Shown: piece by piece, positions 8,759-17,226 of the stretch
Layout of the letters: every line of letters starts with the position of its first letter
Numbering within the stretch: position 1 is the first letter of the stretch
Source: Enterobacter ludwigii
Lineage (GTDB): Bacteria; Pseudomonadota; Gammaproteobacteria; Enterobacterales; Enterobacteriaceae
Direction of reading: 5' to 3'
DNA length: 64,000 bases
NCBI RefSeq assembly: GCF_001750725.1
Contig: NZ_CP017279.1
Span: 1,798,001 to 1,862,000, forward strand
Program-made: the position numbers and the translations under genes
Notes under the pieces: generated by a model
Told to the model about the DNA's origin: nothing
The model's database searches: none
The model's input: the letters and a program-made list of their open reading frames with translations, nothing else

Positions 8759-8989
8759 ATATATGTTTTAGCGATCCAAATGCTGAAGGTGGACATCGTC
8801 TGCTTTTATTGCCTGGAACGGTTCTGGAAATAAAGTTACCGACCGAAACAAAATAGGTCTGTGCGACTTAGGATTCAGGTCGTGGACTTGTCTGTACCGG
8901 ATATGCCATTATATGATTTGGTTAAATCTTTGTATTTATCTTTTGAATAAGGTTAATACAAACTGGCATACTTATTCAGGCGATAAGCG

Positions 8990-10246
8990 ATGGTGTACTT
9001 GGATTATTTATTAACATTTATAGAAAGCAATCCGGCTCTGGCCATTGGATTTAATCTTATTCTGTTGGTCATCTCAGGTTTCTTTGCGCACCTGATGTGC
9101 AAATTCCTGCTCATAAAAATCGTCCGTAAGGTCTTCTTTGCCAGCCATAAACAGGATGTCCCGCTGGAAAAAGATCGTCGCATAGCCGAAAAGCTGTCGA
9201 ATTTCATTCCGGTTATTATCGTTTATTACGTCCTGCAGTTTATGCCCAATATGCCTGCATCGCTGGTGACGGCAATAAATACCATTTGTGGGATTTTATT
9301 CTTTATTTTTCTGTCGGTTTTCTTCAATGAGATGTTGGATATTGTCAACAGCTCATATTTACGCAAGACGAAGCGTAAAAATCACTCTATCAAAGGCTAT
9401 ATCCAGATAGGAAAAATATTTATTCACGTCATTGCCGCGATCATGATCCTTGCCGTCATGTCGAATAAATCCCCCGCGATTATTATTTCCAGCCTCGGGG
9501 CCGTGGCGGCCGTGCTGATGTTAGTCTTTCAGCATACCCTGCTTTCGCTCGTTGCCAATATCCAGCTTTCGTCAAATGACGTCCTGCAGTTGGGGGACTG
9601 GATTGAAATGCCCGATAAAAACCTGAGTGGCGAAGTGACCGACATTGCGCTGCACACCATTACTATCCGTAACTGGGATAACACGATCTCGCGTATCCCG
9701 ACCAAAAACTTTCTGACCGAAACGTATACCAACTGGCAGGCCATGTTTTCGTCAGGCGCACGCCGGATTATGCGCAGCACCACGATCGATCAGCACTCCG
9801 TTACATTTCTCACGCAGGAAACGCTGGCCCCGATGCTGGCCCTGCGCGGCACGAATGAACCGCTGGCAAAACTCATCGACGGGCGTGATCCCATGGGCAT
9901 ACCGGACAGTTGGTTTATGGATAATGGCCTGACAAATTTAACGCTCTTTCGGCACTACCTGATGGCCTGGCTCGCCGATCGGCCTGATATTATCAAAGAT
10001 ATGTATATTGTGGTGAGAACGCTGAAGCCTACGCCGTCGGGTATTCCCCTGGAAATTTATTGCTTTACCTCTTCCGTACTGTGGGTGGAGTATGAAAATA
10101 CTCAGTCAGCGATATTTGAATACATCACCGCTGTCGCCGGTCAGTTCTCGCTCCGTTTATATCAGTATCCGGCAGGACATGATTTCTGGCGTTTATCACA
10201 GGAACACAGCCTTCGGGACCGCACCCCACCTCCGGGTGAAGGTTAA
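8990..10246 (+). CDS. MscS-family mechanosensitive channel, YbdG-like
   Basis: A 418-residue inner-membrane protein with about five N-terminal transmembrane segments (residues 15-45, 65-85, 95-115, 145-165, 170-195) and a cytoplasmic MscS beta/alpha domain. SPAIIISSLGAVAAVLMLVFQ corresponds to the pore-lining region of YbdG, and NDVLQLGDWIEMP...VRNWDNTI-type residues follow, so it belongs to the miniconductance YbdG subfamily rather than MscS itself. Compared with the YbdG sequence as I remember it, the KDPILG stretch after the pore helix reads QHTLLS here. It would gate on membrane tension to release solutes at hypo-osmotic shock. The Shine-Dalgarno is weak. Confidence 0.88.
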   Translation: MVYLDYLLTFIESNPALAIGFNLILLVISGFFAHLMCKFLLIKIVRKVFFASHKQDVPLEKDRRIAEKLSNFIPVIIVYYVLQFMPNMPASLVTAINTICGILFFIFLSVFFNEMLDIVNSSYLRKTKRKNHSIKGYIQIGKIFIHVIAAIMILAVMSNKSPAIIISSLGAVAAVLMLVFQHTLLSLVANIQLSSNDVLQLGDWIEMPDKNLSGEVTDIALHTITIRNWDNTISRIPTKNFLTETYTNWQAMFSSGARRIMRSTTIDQHSVTFLTQETLAPMLALRGTNEPLAKLIDGRDPMGIPDSWFMDNGLTNLTLFRHYLMAWLADRPDIIKDMYIVVRTLKPTPSGIPLEIYCFTSSVLWVEYENTQSAIFEYITAVAGQFSLRLYQYPAGHDFWRLSQEHSLRDRTPPPGEG

Positions 10247-10310
10247 GTTTTTTTGAAAACAGGCCGGTCAAACGGAATAATAGACAGCCTATCACCATCC
10301 TGAAGCCATA

Positions 10311-10338
10311 AAAAAACCCGCACTTGGCGGGTTTTTTT
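10311..10338. terminator. Bidirectional Rho-independent terminator
   Basis: A-run, CCCGC, short loop, GCGGG, T-run. It lies between two convergent genes (the channel and the cold-shock gene) and has T-tracts in both directions. Confidence 0.9.
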
Positions 10339-10412
10339 ATTATCGGTGAAGCTTAACTGCTCAGACTCGCGTCTTCATCGCTATCGTAAGGCTCACCGAC
10401 AATGTGCGCGAC

Positions 10413-10625
10413 TTACAGCGGAGAAACGTTACCCGCTGCTGGGCCTTTAGCGCCATTTTCAATGGTGAAGGACACTTTCTGGCCTTCATCAAGAGATTTG
10501 TAGCTGTCGCTCTGAATAGCAGAGAAGTGTACGAATACATCTTTGCTGCCGTCGTCAGGAGTGATAAAGCCAAAACCTTTATCAGAGTTAAACCATTTTA
10601 CTAAACCAGTCATTTTATTAGACAT
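10413..10625 (-). CDS. Cold-shock protein, CspA family
   Basis: A 70-residue single cold-shock domain, nearly identical to CspA by eye, with RNP1 KGFGFI and RNP2 VFVHF. It binds single-stranded RNA and DNA as a chaperone. The start [12 protein letters not shown] has AAGGAATT upstream. The ends ([14 protein letters not shown]) follow CspA rather than CspB/CspG. It has its own long leader with a cold box (see next feature), so it is expected to be cold-inducible. It is not at the usual cspA locus, so I leave the symbol blank; it is one of several paralogues expected in this genus. Confidence 0.93.
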   Translation of the reverse strand: MSNKMTGLVKWFNSDKGFGFITPDDGSKDVFVHFSAIQSDSYKSLDEGQKVSFTIENGAKGPAAGNVSPL

Positions 10626-10797
10626 AGATAATTCCTTATTTTTTGAGCCACTAAGCGCGGCGATGATGGCCTGTATTTAGAGAGTAACTTATTTGGCACT
10701 TAGGAGGAGGCTCACGAAGAAGAGTATCTATTGATAACACCTGAACTGAGGACTGCTTTACTAAACTGCTTTAATAAGGTCTGTATTCCAAACCGAT
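10626..10797 (-). promoter_or_regulatory. Long 5' leader of the cold-shock gene with cold box
   Basis: Read on the minus strand, the region begins CGGTTTGGAATACAGACC, then TTAAAGCAG and further blocks that line up with the E. coli cspA untranslated region as I recall it (CGGTTTGACGTACAGACC, TTAAAGCAG). In cspA this leader acts as a temperature-responsive RNA structure that aids translation in the cold. About 170 nt separate the inferred start of transcription from the ATG, the usual length. Confidence 0.8.
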
Positions 10798-10802
10798 GAC
10801 GC

Positions 10803-10832
10803 TATTTAGGCACAGAAAAATTTTTTAAGCAA
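10803..10832 (-). promoter_or_regulatory. Predicted promoter of the cold-shock gene
   Basis: On the minus strand TTGCTT (10832-10827) and TAAATA (10808-10803) are 18 bp apart and the cold-box leader starts about 6-8 bp downstream, which fits a sigma-70 promoter. Confidence 0.6.
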
Positions 10833-10849
10833 AGTTTTTATTTTTTATT

Positions 10850-11196
10850 ATAACCACTTAAACACCCGGACGGCTGAATGGCTATGGGAATTAAGGCGCT
10901 GGCGCAGCGTATTCACGCCCTGTTTAGCTAAAGCATACCGCCCCTTTTGAGGGTGGATACCCGTCTGACGATGGGTCATCGTATGCGCGTGACTGCTCAA
11001 CCAGAGGCTGAACTCGTGTGGCATGGGGTTACATCGCTCAGACGACTTTCCACCTGGATTTCTGATGCAAGGCTGAAGTCTGAGGTGGAAAGGTAATGCG
11101 CCCTCGCTAAGTAGCTCAAAATGCTTAAAATTCATGCCTATAGCGCACAAAGTGAAATAGATTTTCGTTCGAAGCCACTTATCATAGGTGTTTTGA
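10850..11196. other. Intergenic region without a supported gene
   Basis: Roughly 350 bp between the cold-shock promoter and the next + strand gene. The only long frame, on the minus strand, lacks a Shine-Dalgarno and family features and runs across the start of the next gene. The base composition differs from the AT-rich leader on its left. It could be a gene remnant, but I could not match it to anything. Confidence 0.4.
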
Positions 11197-11820
11197 ATGA
11201 AAGTGGTGGTGTTAATGTCTGTGCTCAAAAGCTTTTTCTTCTTTCTTTTCGCGTCAGCAGCCTGCACTGTGCCCGTGCTTTGCCTGTGGGCGGATATCTA
11301 TTTATTTAATCTGGATATACCGGAGATATCGCTGACCGAAATTGTGCAGGAATCAGTTTTAGGGGGCATCGTATTTATACACTTCCTGCTGGCGAAGAAA
11401 TGGGCATTCATGCGCTATTGCAACATCCTGATTGGCGGCTTTTTCCTCTCCATGCTGATTCGAGAACTGGATGCATTTTTCGATCTTCTGGCTCACGGAA
11501 GCTGGGTATGGTTTGCACTGCTTTCCGCCGTTTGTGCTTTGCTTTATCCCGTTATCCATTATCGTCTTACCCTTACACAACTCGCACACTATACCCGTAC
11601 CCCGTGGTACGGCGTGATGCTCAGTGGTCTGTTGGCAGTCCTGGTCTTCTCCCGACTGTTTGGAATGCACGGGTTATGTTACGCGATACTTGATCAAAGC
11701 TACGTCAGGGTGGTCAAAAATGTCGTGGAGGAAGGAAGCGAGTCATTCGGGTATATGCTCTGCCTTATAGCATCTGTAGGGTACTACTGCTCTTTCCGGT
11801 CGCTCCCCCGCCAGAAATGA
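11197..11820 (+). CDS. Integral membrane protein of unknown function
   Basis: A 207-residue protein with about six hydrophobic segments (near residues 8-28, 48-65, 75-90, 102-120, 138-155 and 187-200). Polar landmarks are RELDAFFD after the third segment and VEEGSESFGYML before the last; paired acidic residues within such segments can mark metal or lipid-head-group sites, but I do not recognise the family. ATG 11197 is used; ATG 11215 (MSVLK) is an equally plausible start. It stands alone, followed by a 317-bp gap. Function is not assigned. Confidence 0.7.
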   Translation: MKVVVLMSVLKSFFFFLFASAACTVPVLCLWADIYLFNLDIPEISLTEIVQESVLGGIVFIHFLLAKKWAFMRYCNILIGGFFLSMLIRELDAFFDLLAHGSWVWFALLSAVCALLYPVIHYRLTLTQLAHYTRTPWYGVMLSGLLAVLVFSRLFGMHGLCYAILDQSYVRVVKNVVEEGSESFGYMLCLIASVGYYCSFRSLPRQK

Positions 11821-12137
11821 TTCTGGTATTTAGAGAGCACGATAAACACGCCAATCTTCCTGTGACGATGAGTTGAACGCCACAGGGAGAGCGGACTTCT
11901 ATTCTCAAAAGCAAACGTTGTAGCGCCCAATATAATATGTTACATCTCTCTTAACGCCATCCGCGTGCTCCGTGTTCAGGTAATGCCCTTATAAAGTGAA
12001 AAAGAATCAATAGTCGTTGAACAGATGAAGATAAAAAAACAACATCAAAAATCTCTTCTTCAGATTTTTAATGGTGAAGTCAATCTCCCTCGCAGCAAAA
12101 ATTCACGTGATTATATGTGAATTCGCAGACTAACATC
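11821..12137. other. AT-rich intergenic region
   Basis: A 317-bp gap at the left border of the AT-rich nucleoside cassette. It contains a possible 31-codon frame at 12025-12120 (MKIKKQHQKSLLQIFNGE...) without a Shine-Dalgarno, which I do not call as a gene. No other feature is clear. Confidence 0.4.
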
Positions 12138-12671
12138 TTAACGCTCTATTAATTCGGCGAATCTCTCAAGAAATGCACTAAATGCAGCTTTCGGTAGCAT
12201 CGGAACGACTTTAATTATAACCGATGGTGATATATCTCGCAGGGAAGGATAGTCTAATACCTTTTCCATACCCAGATCCCTCGCTTCAGTAGCGAGCATG
12301 ATCCGATCAGCATGCTTAACTTCTGAGGCTTTACAGGAGGAAATATTAAATTTCACTCTGATCAATGACTCAATTTCTTTCTCAAGGTTTATATACTGCG
12401 GCATACATTTTTTTAAAGGAGAAGGGAAATCTTTTATGTAAGCCTCGGTGGCATCATGAAGAAGCCCTTCCAGAGCCAAATGCACTGGCGTTAAATAACT
12501 TACCAGAACGGAATGCTGAGCCACTGAATAGAAACTTTCGCATTGCCCACCAAAACGGCATTCATTTGACAAGCCCTTAGCGATATCAATTATATCTATA
12601 TCATTTATACTGAGATTAAGAAAATCAATTTTCTTGCCGCTAAAAGTAACGATAGTGGTTGCTGAATGCAT
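12138..12671 (-). CDS. HD-domain phosphohydrolase (YfdR-like)
   Basis: A 177-residue HD-superfamily protein. Metal ligands are visible: His53 (YSVAQHSVL), His72-Asp73 (LLHDATEAY) and Asp122 (HADRIMLATEARDLG). The order and spacing match E. coli YfdR and 5'-deoxynucleotidase YfbR relatives, which remove phosphate from nucleoside monophosphates. Start at 12671 with GGGGCGGA upstream. It is divergent from the Crp/Fnr-type regulator and next to nucleoside hydrolase and adenosine deaminase genes, so a role in supplying nucleosides from nucleotides is a reasonable inference. Its base composition is AT-rich, like the rest of this cassette. Confidence 0.85.
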   Translation of the reverse strand: MHSATTIVTFSGKKIDFLNLSINDIDIIDIAKGLSNECRFGGQCESFYSVAQHSVLVSYLTPVHLALEGLLHDATEAYIKDFPSPLKKCMPQYINLEKEIESLIRVKFNISSCKASEVKHADRIMLATEARDLGMEKVLDYPSLRDISPSVIIKVVPMLPKAAFSAFLERFAELIER

Positions 12672-12732
12672 AAATCCGCCCCAAATAAAATAACTCTCAG
12701 ACCATTTACCTGGAGTATAAAAAACGCTTTAT

Positions 12733-12762
12733 CGAAAAAAAAGGACGCATGTCCTTTTTTCG
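12733..12762. promoter_or_regulatory. Perfect palindrome between the HD gene and the Crp/Fnr-type gene
   Basis: AAAGGAC-GCAT-GTCCTTT forms the core of a near-perfect dyad extended by A and T runs and CG ends. It may be an operator for the adjacent regulator or a bidirectional terminator of a short transcript. The half ATGTCCTTTTTT (12749-12760) recurs exactly before the nucleoside hydrolase gene at 13826-13837, which favours the operator reading. Confidence 0.5.
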
Positions 12763-12925
12763 AAAGGAGTTTTATTATAAGAATTGATGACGATTTGAGA
12801 AAATGGTATAGATGCGCCAGAAATATCATCGCTGACAGGTTAACCTGGGGATGCCAGGCATATGACTTGAGATTATTTCATGCGCAATCTATAATAATTC
12901 ACAAACAAAGCGTTGAGTCACCTTT

Positions 12926-13591
12926 ATGAAATCATTACAAATAGATTTATCACATTCTGACATTCTGAACTCTAAACTTAAATTCATTTTACCAGATGAC
13001 ATACTCAGTAGAGCTAAATTACTGATTTTTAATAAGGGAGAGATTTTACTCCACCAAGGAGATTCCCCATCGGGAGTTTACTGTTTAATTAAAGGTAAGG
13101 TACAAATAGAGCATTTATCTAAAGATGGTAAAGATATTACTTTTTGTATAGAAGAACCTCTCTCTGTGATTGGTGCCATTGAAATTTTCCAACATGATAG
13201 CACCAGCAGAAATCTGAGTACAGTAAAGATCCTTAAGACGTCAACGATAGTTTATTTTTCACTTAACTATATAAATACAATTGGATTAAATGAGCCAGTT
13301 TTTCTTCGTTTTCTTTGCCAACAACTTGCAAATAAATTATTCATCTCTTCTCAATTAAAAACCACTATGTGTTTAAGTTCATTACAGAGAGTGTCAAATT
13401 ACCTCATGAATGAATATAATAAACATGGTTCCGTTATCAGGCTTGAGCGAAGAGAATTGGTCGCATCATTTCTTTCCATTTCGGTGAGACATCTCAATCG
13501 AGTTTTAGCAGAGTTACAAGAAAATCAAATCATAGAACTCAAGAATAAAACGATTATAGTGAAAGACAGTGAATTATTAAAGCCAGAGTAA
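12926..13591 (+). CDS. Crp/Fnr-family transcriptional regulator, YeiL-like
   Basis: A 221-residue regulator with an N-terminal cyclic-nucleotide-binding-like barrel (residues 25-120; KGEILLHQGDSPSGVYCLIKGKVQIEHLSKDG) and a C-terminal HTH (SVRHLNRVLAELQENQIIEL). The cAMP-contact residues of Crp are not evident. E. coli YeiL is a similar short-HTH member next to the nucleoside hydrolase rihB, and here too the next gene is a nucleoside hydrolase, so control of nucleoside use is likely (inference). The gene is AT-rich and its Shine-Dalgarno is weak. Confidence 0.85.
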   Translation: MKSLQIDLSHSDILNSKLKFILPDDILSRAKLLIFNKGEILLHQGDSPSGVYCLIKGKVQIEHLSKDGKDITFCIEEPLSVIGAIEIFQHDSTSRNLSTVKILKTSTIVYFSLNYINTIGLNEPVFLRFLCQQLANKLFISSQLKTTMCLSSLQRVSNYLMNEYNKHGSVIRLERRELVASFLSISVRHLNRVLAELQENQIIELKNKTIIVKDSELLKPE

Positions 13592-13895
13592 TCTGCAAAT
13601 AACCTTCGCACCACATTCTACCACAGCCGCTTTCAACGCCATCGGAAGATGGTTCATTTATATGAAGCCTTTTTCAATCACAAGTTTTTTATTTTATAAA
13701 AGCACTAACCATATATAAAAACTATGGCACACGATTTTTTCACAAATATCTTAGCGAAGTTAGCGCTCAGAATACTAATCGTTATTGAAGCGAGACCGAC
13801 TGGCATGTCCACTAAAAAGAGATAGATGTCCTTTTTTTTGGATGCATTGTTCGTCATCTTATCTCGTGACAAGCTTCCTTACTGAGAGAAATACT
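13592..13895 (+). promoter_or_regulatory. Promoter region of the nucleoside hydrolase operon
   Basis: A 304-bp AT-rich gap. It holds GCATGTCC at 13803-13810 and ATGTCCTTTTTT at 13826-13837, both also present in the palindrome at 12733-12762. The two copies here start about 23 bp apart, roughly two helical turns. No gene is supported in the gap; the open frame that extends upstream of 13896 lacks a Shine-Dalgarno. Confidence 0.5.
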
Positions 13896-14861
13896 ATGAG
13901 AAAATTACTTATTGATACTGATACCGCTTCTGATGACGCAGTCGCTATTGTGATGGCACTCAGAGAGCGTACCGTTAGGGTTGAAGCAATAACAGTAGTC
14001 GTTGGTAACTGTGAGATCGAACAGTGTGTTCAAAACGCATTAGTGAGTATTGAAAAAGCCGGAACATATGCTCCTCCTGTATTTTCCGGAATGACAAAGC
14101 CGCTTTTTAAAACCCACTTCACTTCTCACCATATTCATGGCAAAGATGGTATGGGTAATATGGAAAATCCCCCCACCACCCTAAAGTCGGAATCACTTCA
14201 TGCGGTGGATGCGATTCTTCTTTATGCAGAAAAATTCAAAGGTGAACTTGAGATCGTTACCCTGGGACCTCTGACTAATCTGGCAATGGCAGTACTGAAG
14301 GAACCAACGCTTGCGAAAAAAATTAAACAAGTTTATATCATGGGCGGTGCCGGCCTTACTTCGGGAAATATCACGCCTCTGGCTGAGTTCAATTTTTTTG
14401 TTGATGCGGAAGCCGCTAATATAGTGATGCAATCAGGGCTCCCTATGACAGTCGTTGGGTGGGAAATAGGCATGGGAGAAGCTTTCATTAATGAAGATGA
14501 TATAGCATACCTCAATCAACTGAGCCCCTTGGGTCAGTTCGCCGTAAGATGCAACAAATCCTTGATGGAGTTTAATGCAGGCCGAACGGTACGCAAGGGT
14601 TTTGATTTGCCAGACCCCACCACCATGGCAGTAGCGCTTTTTCCTGATATTGTTGAGGAGGCGTTTTCCCGTTATTCCTGGGTGGAGTACAAATGTGAGT
14701 CATCGTATGGACATTATGTTATCGATGCGACAAACCTTACAGGGAAAGCACCCAATGCCAGAATTATACTTAAAATAAAAAGTGGTATGTTCAAAGAGAA
14801 ATTATTCTCGTTACTCGCAGACTCCGCAATGATGTATAGAGGAACTTTAGATGCATTTTAA
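13896..14861 (+). CDS. Nucleoside hydrolase (inosine/uridine-preferring family)
   Basis: A 321-residue IUNH-family enzyme. The N-terminal calcium-site motif DTDTASDD is at residues 7-14, and the C-terminal catalytic-histidine region YGHYVIDATN is present; GPLTNLAMAV and MGGAG are further family blocks. It cleaves the N-glycosidic bond of ribonucleosides to base and ribose in the cytosol. I start at ATG 13896 because the DTD motif must be near the N-terminus. Its end overlaps the adenosine deaminase start by 11 bp, so the two are one operon. Whether it prefers purine or pyrimidine nucleosides is not readable; the partner deaminase points to inosine. Confidence 0.93.
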   Translation: MRKLLIDTDTASDDAVAIVMALRERTVRVEAITVVVGNCEIEQCVQNALVSIEKAGTYAPPVFSGMTKPLFKTHFTSHHIHGKDGMGNMENPPTTLKSESLHAVDAILLYAEKFKGELEIVTLGPLTNLAMAVLKEPTLAKKIKQVYIMGGAGLTSGNITPLAEFNFFVDAEAANIVMQSGLPMTVVGWEIGMGEAFINEDDIAYLNQLSPLGQFAVRCNKSLMEFNAGRTVRKGFDLPDPTTMAVALFPDIVEEAFSRYSWVEYKCESSYGHYVIDATNLTGKAPNARIILKIKSGMFKEKLFSLLADSAMMYRGTLDAF

Positions 14862-15834
14862 TTCCCGAAGGATTCCGAAAATTGAGCTTCACGTTCATTT
14901 GGATACGTGTATTAGCTATCATTGCGCAAAAATGCTGATGCCTGCACTGAATCTTAAAGTATTTCAGTCGAATTTTATCGCACCGAGTCAATGTACTGAC
15001 CTGGGAGATTTTTTAAGAAGAATTTCTCCACAGCTGAGCTTATTACAAACCCACACTGCATTACGTCAGGCCGTCGAAGACATGTTTGATCAACTCCATG
15101 CTGATGGGGTAATTTATGCTGAGTTACGCTTTGCGCCACTCTTACATCTTAATCAATATCTTACGGCTGAAGAGGTCATTGAAACCGTCCTGGATGCCAT
15201 GCAGATAAATAGCCATATTTTTGATATCAAAGCCAATTTAATATTATGTACACTGCGTCATTTTACGGCAGAACAGAGCCTTGAGACGGCAAGACTGGTG
15301 ACAAAATACCTGCATTATGGGGTTGTCGCGCTTGACCTTGCAGCTGATGAAGCCCGCTACCCGCTGGATAACCATGTTGAGGCGTTTAATTATGTACGCC
15401 AGCATGGAGGCAACTGTATCGCACATGCAGGAGAGGCTAAGGATTTCGTCAGCGTAAATGAAACGCTTAATAAACTGAAAGTTTCTCGCATCGGACATGG
15501 CGTCAGAAGCATTGCTGACAGAGCGACACTAGATCGGTTGCTTGAAGAGCATATCCATCTGGAGATTTGCCCGGGTTGTAACATTGTCTGTAATATTTAT
15601 CCTTCCATTGAAGAGCACCCTGTTAATGCGCTTTTTCGTGAAGGCATTTCATTAAGCATTAATACTGATGCCAGAACCGTTGCCAACACCTCACTGGATA
15701 AAGAATATCAACTATTACATCATGTTTTTGGATGGGACACAGAAGAATTTCTGGTTTGCAATATCAATGCTATTGACGCATGTTTTGCCTCGCTACCGCT
15801 GAAGAAACAACTCAAAGCCAATCTTACGGGGTGA
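14851..15834 (+). CDS. Adenosine deaminase family protein
   Basis: A 327-residue amidohydrolase. Zinc ligands and catalytic residues are visible: ELHVHLD (His14, His16), HAGE (Glu195), GHG (His216) and NTD (Asp273). The residue after that Asp is Ala (NTDARTV) where classical adenosine deaminases have a second Asp that contacts the purine N7, so substrate preference may differ; some bacterial subgroups have Asn there. It would convert adenosine to inosine, the substrate of the hydrolase encoded just before it. The start overlaps the previous gene and has AGAGGAAC upstream. Confidence 0.9.
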   Translation: MHFNSRRIPKIELHVHLDTCISYHCAKMLMPALNLKVFQSNFIAPSQCTDLGDFLRRISPQLSLLQTHTALRQAVEDMFDQLHADGVIYAELRFAPLLHLNQYLTAEEVIETVLDAMQINSHIFDIKANLILCTLRHFTAEQSLETARLVTKYLHYGVVALDLAADEARYPLDNHVEAFNYVRQHGGNCIAHAGEAKDFVSVNETLNKLKVSRIGHGVRSIADRATLDRLLEEHIHLEICPGCNIVCNIYPSIEEHPVNALFREGISLSINTDARTVANTSLDKEYQLLHHVFGWDTEEFLVCNINAIDACFASLPLKKQLKANLTG

Positions 15835-15896
15835 TAATCCCAGACATACATTTAAACAACAGGCATGAGCGCTCATTACATCGAATATGAAATAAC

Positions 15897-17045
15897 ATGA
15901 CCACATTTTTGTATCTAATACTCTGTGCGATGTCTACCGCCGCCGGCACCGATATGGTTTTGCCTGCTATTCCACTTTTTGCTACAGTCTTTAATATCTC
16001 ATCGGAGATATCACAAAGGATACTCTCCATATATGTAGCAGGTAATGCCTGTGGTTTATTACTATTTGGTAACCTGGCCGATCGCTTCAGCAAAATCAGG
16101 ATGCTCTTCTTTGCGCTACTTTTATTTTCACTAACTTCTTTTGGTTGCGCGTATGCTCCAGAAATAACACTTCTTTTAATATTACGATTTATACAAGGGA
16201 TGGCTTCTGCTGCAGCATCAGTTTTCATCCCTGGATTTATTAGAGGTTTGTTTCCTCATCGGAAGGCAGCCCGGGCAATTGGATTGTTAGGGAGCATACA
16301 GGCATTAGTTCCGGCGATAGCCCCTGTAGTAGGTACACTTATCCTGCAGTTCTTTAACTGGAGAATCACGTTTATCTCTCTGGGCGTACTGACGATGGCT
16401 TTAGCTGTAATGATAAGGTTTGCAAAGGGACCAGAACGAAACCCAGGCCAGCACACGCCTGGAACGTACGTACAATTATTGAAAAATGCTGTTTATCTTC
16501 GCTATGCATTGAGCCAGGCTTTGGCCGTTGGCGGTCTGATAACGTTCGTATTCGGAGCACCAAGCGTCATTATCCTTTCCATGGGCGGGAACCTGAATGA
16601 CTTCATCCTTATGCAAATGTTGAACGTAGGAGGTTACATCATCGCCGCCAACATTTCTCCGGGGTTGGCTGAACGTTTTAGCCATGAAAAAGTAATTCTT
16701 GCCGGCACGCTTATGGCATTGCTCAGCGCCTTCGCGCTATCGGGATATGGTTTCCTGAACGGAAGCCGGGCTTTTGTTATGACCATACTCTTTACGCCAA
16801 TGGGTTTTGCGCTGGGGTTAAGGGGCCCCGTCGCCTTCTACAGGGGTATCGTTTCTGCAGGCAGTAATGATGCCAGAGGATCTGCGCTTATGATTTTCCT
16901 CACCTTCATAACGACTGCGCTGGGGTCACTCATAACTGGACATTTTATTACGGGTGGGCTCACCCCTCTTGCCATGTCAGTCACCGCCATGTTCTTACTG
17001 TCATTTTTGCTTTTTGTGTTATTGCCAAAACTGAACCGCCAGTGA
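15897..17045 (+). CDS. MFS transporter (Bcr/CflA-like)
   Basis: A 382-residue protein with about twelve hydrophobic segments. The loop GNLADRFSKIRML is the MFS motif A (G-x-L-A-D-R) between helices 2 and 3, and RFIQGMASAAASVFIPGFIRG matches the drug:H+ antiporter group with twelve helices, as in Bcr/CflA. Helix 1 carries TDMVLPAIP, also typical of that group. It is the last gene of the nucleoside operon, 62 bp after the deaminase, so it may move nucleosides or bases rather than drugs (inference). The Shine-Dalgarno is weak. Confidence 0.88.
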   Translation: MTTFLYLILCAMSTAAGTDMVLPAIPLFATVFNISSEISQRILSIYVAGNACGLLLFGNLADRFSKIRMLFFALLLFSLTSFGCAYAPEITLLLILRFIQGMASAAASVFIPGFIRGLFPHRKAARAIGLLGSIQALVPAIAPVVGTLILQFFNWRITFISLGVLTMALAVMIRFAKGPERNPGQHTPGTYVQLLKNAVYLRYALSQALAVGGLITFVFGAPSVIILSMGGNLNDFILMQMLNVGGYIIAANISPGLAERFSHEKVILAGTLMALLSAFALSGYGFLNGSRAFVMTILFTPMGFALGLRGPVAFYRGIVSAGSNDARGSALMIFLTFITTALGSLITGHFITGGLTPLAMSVTAMFLLSFLLFVLLPKLNRQ

Positions 17046-17226
17046 ATAAACAACAATGGGTAAGTCAATATTCTTTACAGCAGTGCATGAACGCTGTTGA
17101 AGAGTCGCTTCGGGGCGCAGCGGACATTGCACCCGCCCACCCCGGCAGTTAAAGCAAAGTAACTCCCCGGTACCTGTCTTGTCAGTCACCAGACGTACAC
17201 TTATCAGGAACCCGAATCCGCCTCAA

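Noticed and set aside
10848..11267. Minus-strand frame of 139 codons
   Set aside because: It has no Shine-Dalgarno, runs across the start of the membrane protein gene, and shows no family features.
12025..12120. 31-codon AT-rich frame (MKIKKQHQKSLLQ...)
   Set aside because: No Shine-Dalgarno and little to tell it from chance in AT-rich DNA; recorded under the gap only.
12666..12929. Plus-strand frame of 87 codons between the HD gene and the Crp/Fnr-type gene
   Set aside because: It reads through the palindrome at 12733-12762 and overlaps both divergent promoters; Lys-rich by composition only.
12138..17045. Adenosine deaminase as part of a RADAR-like anti-phage system
   Set aside because: There is no rdrA-type ATPase, the deaminase has the length of the metabolic family, and the neighbours are nucleoside enzymes.
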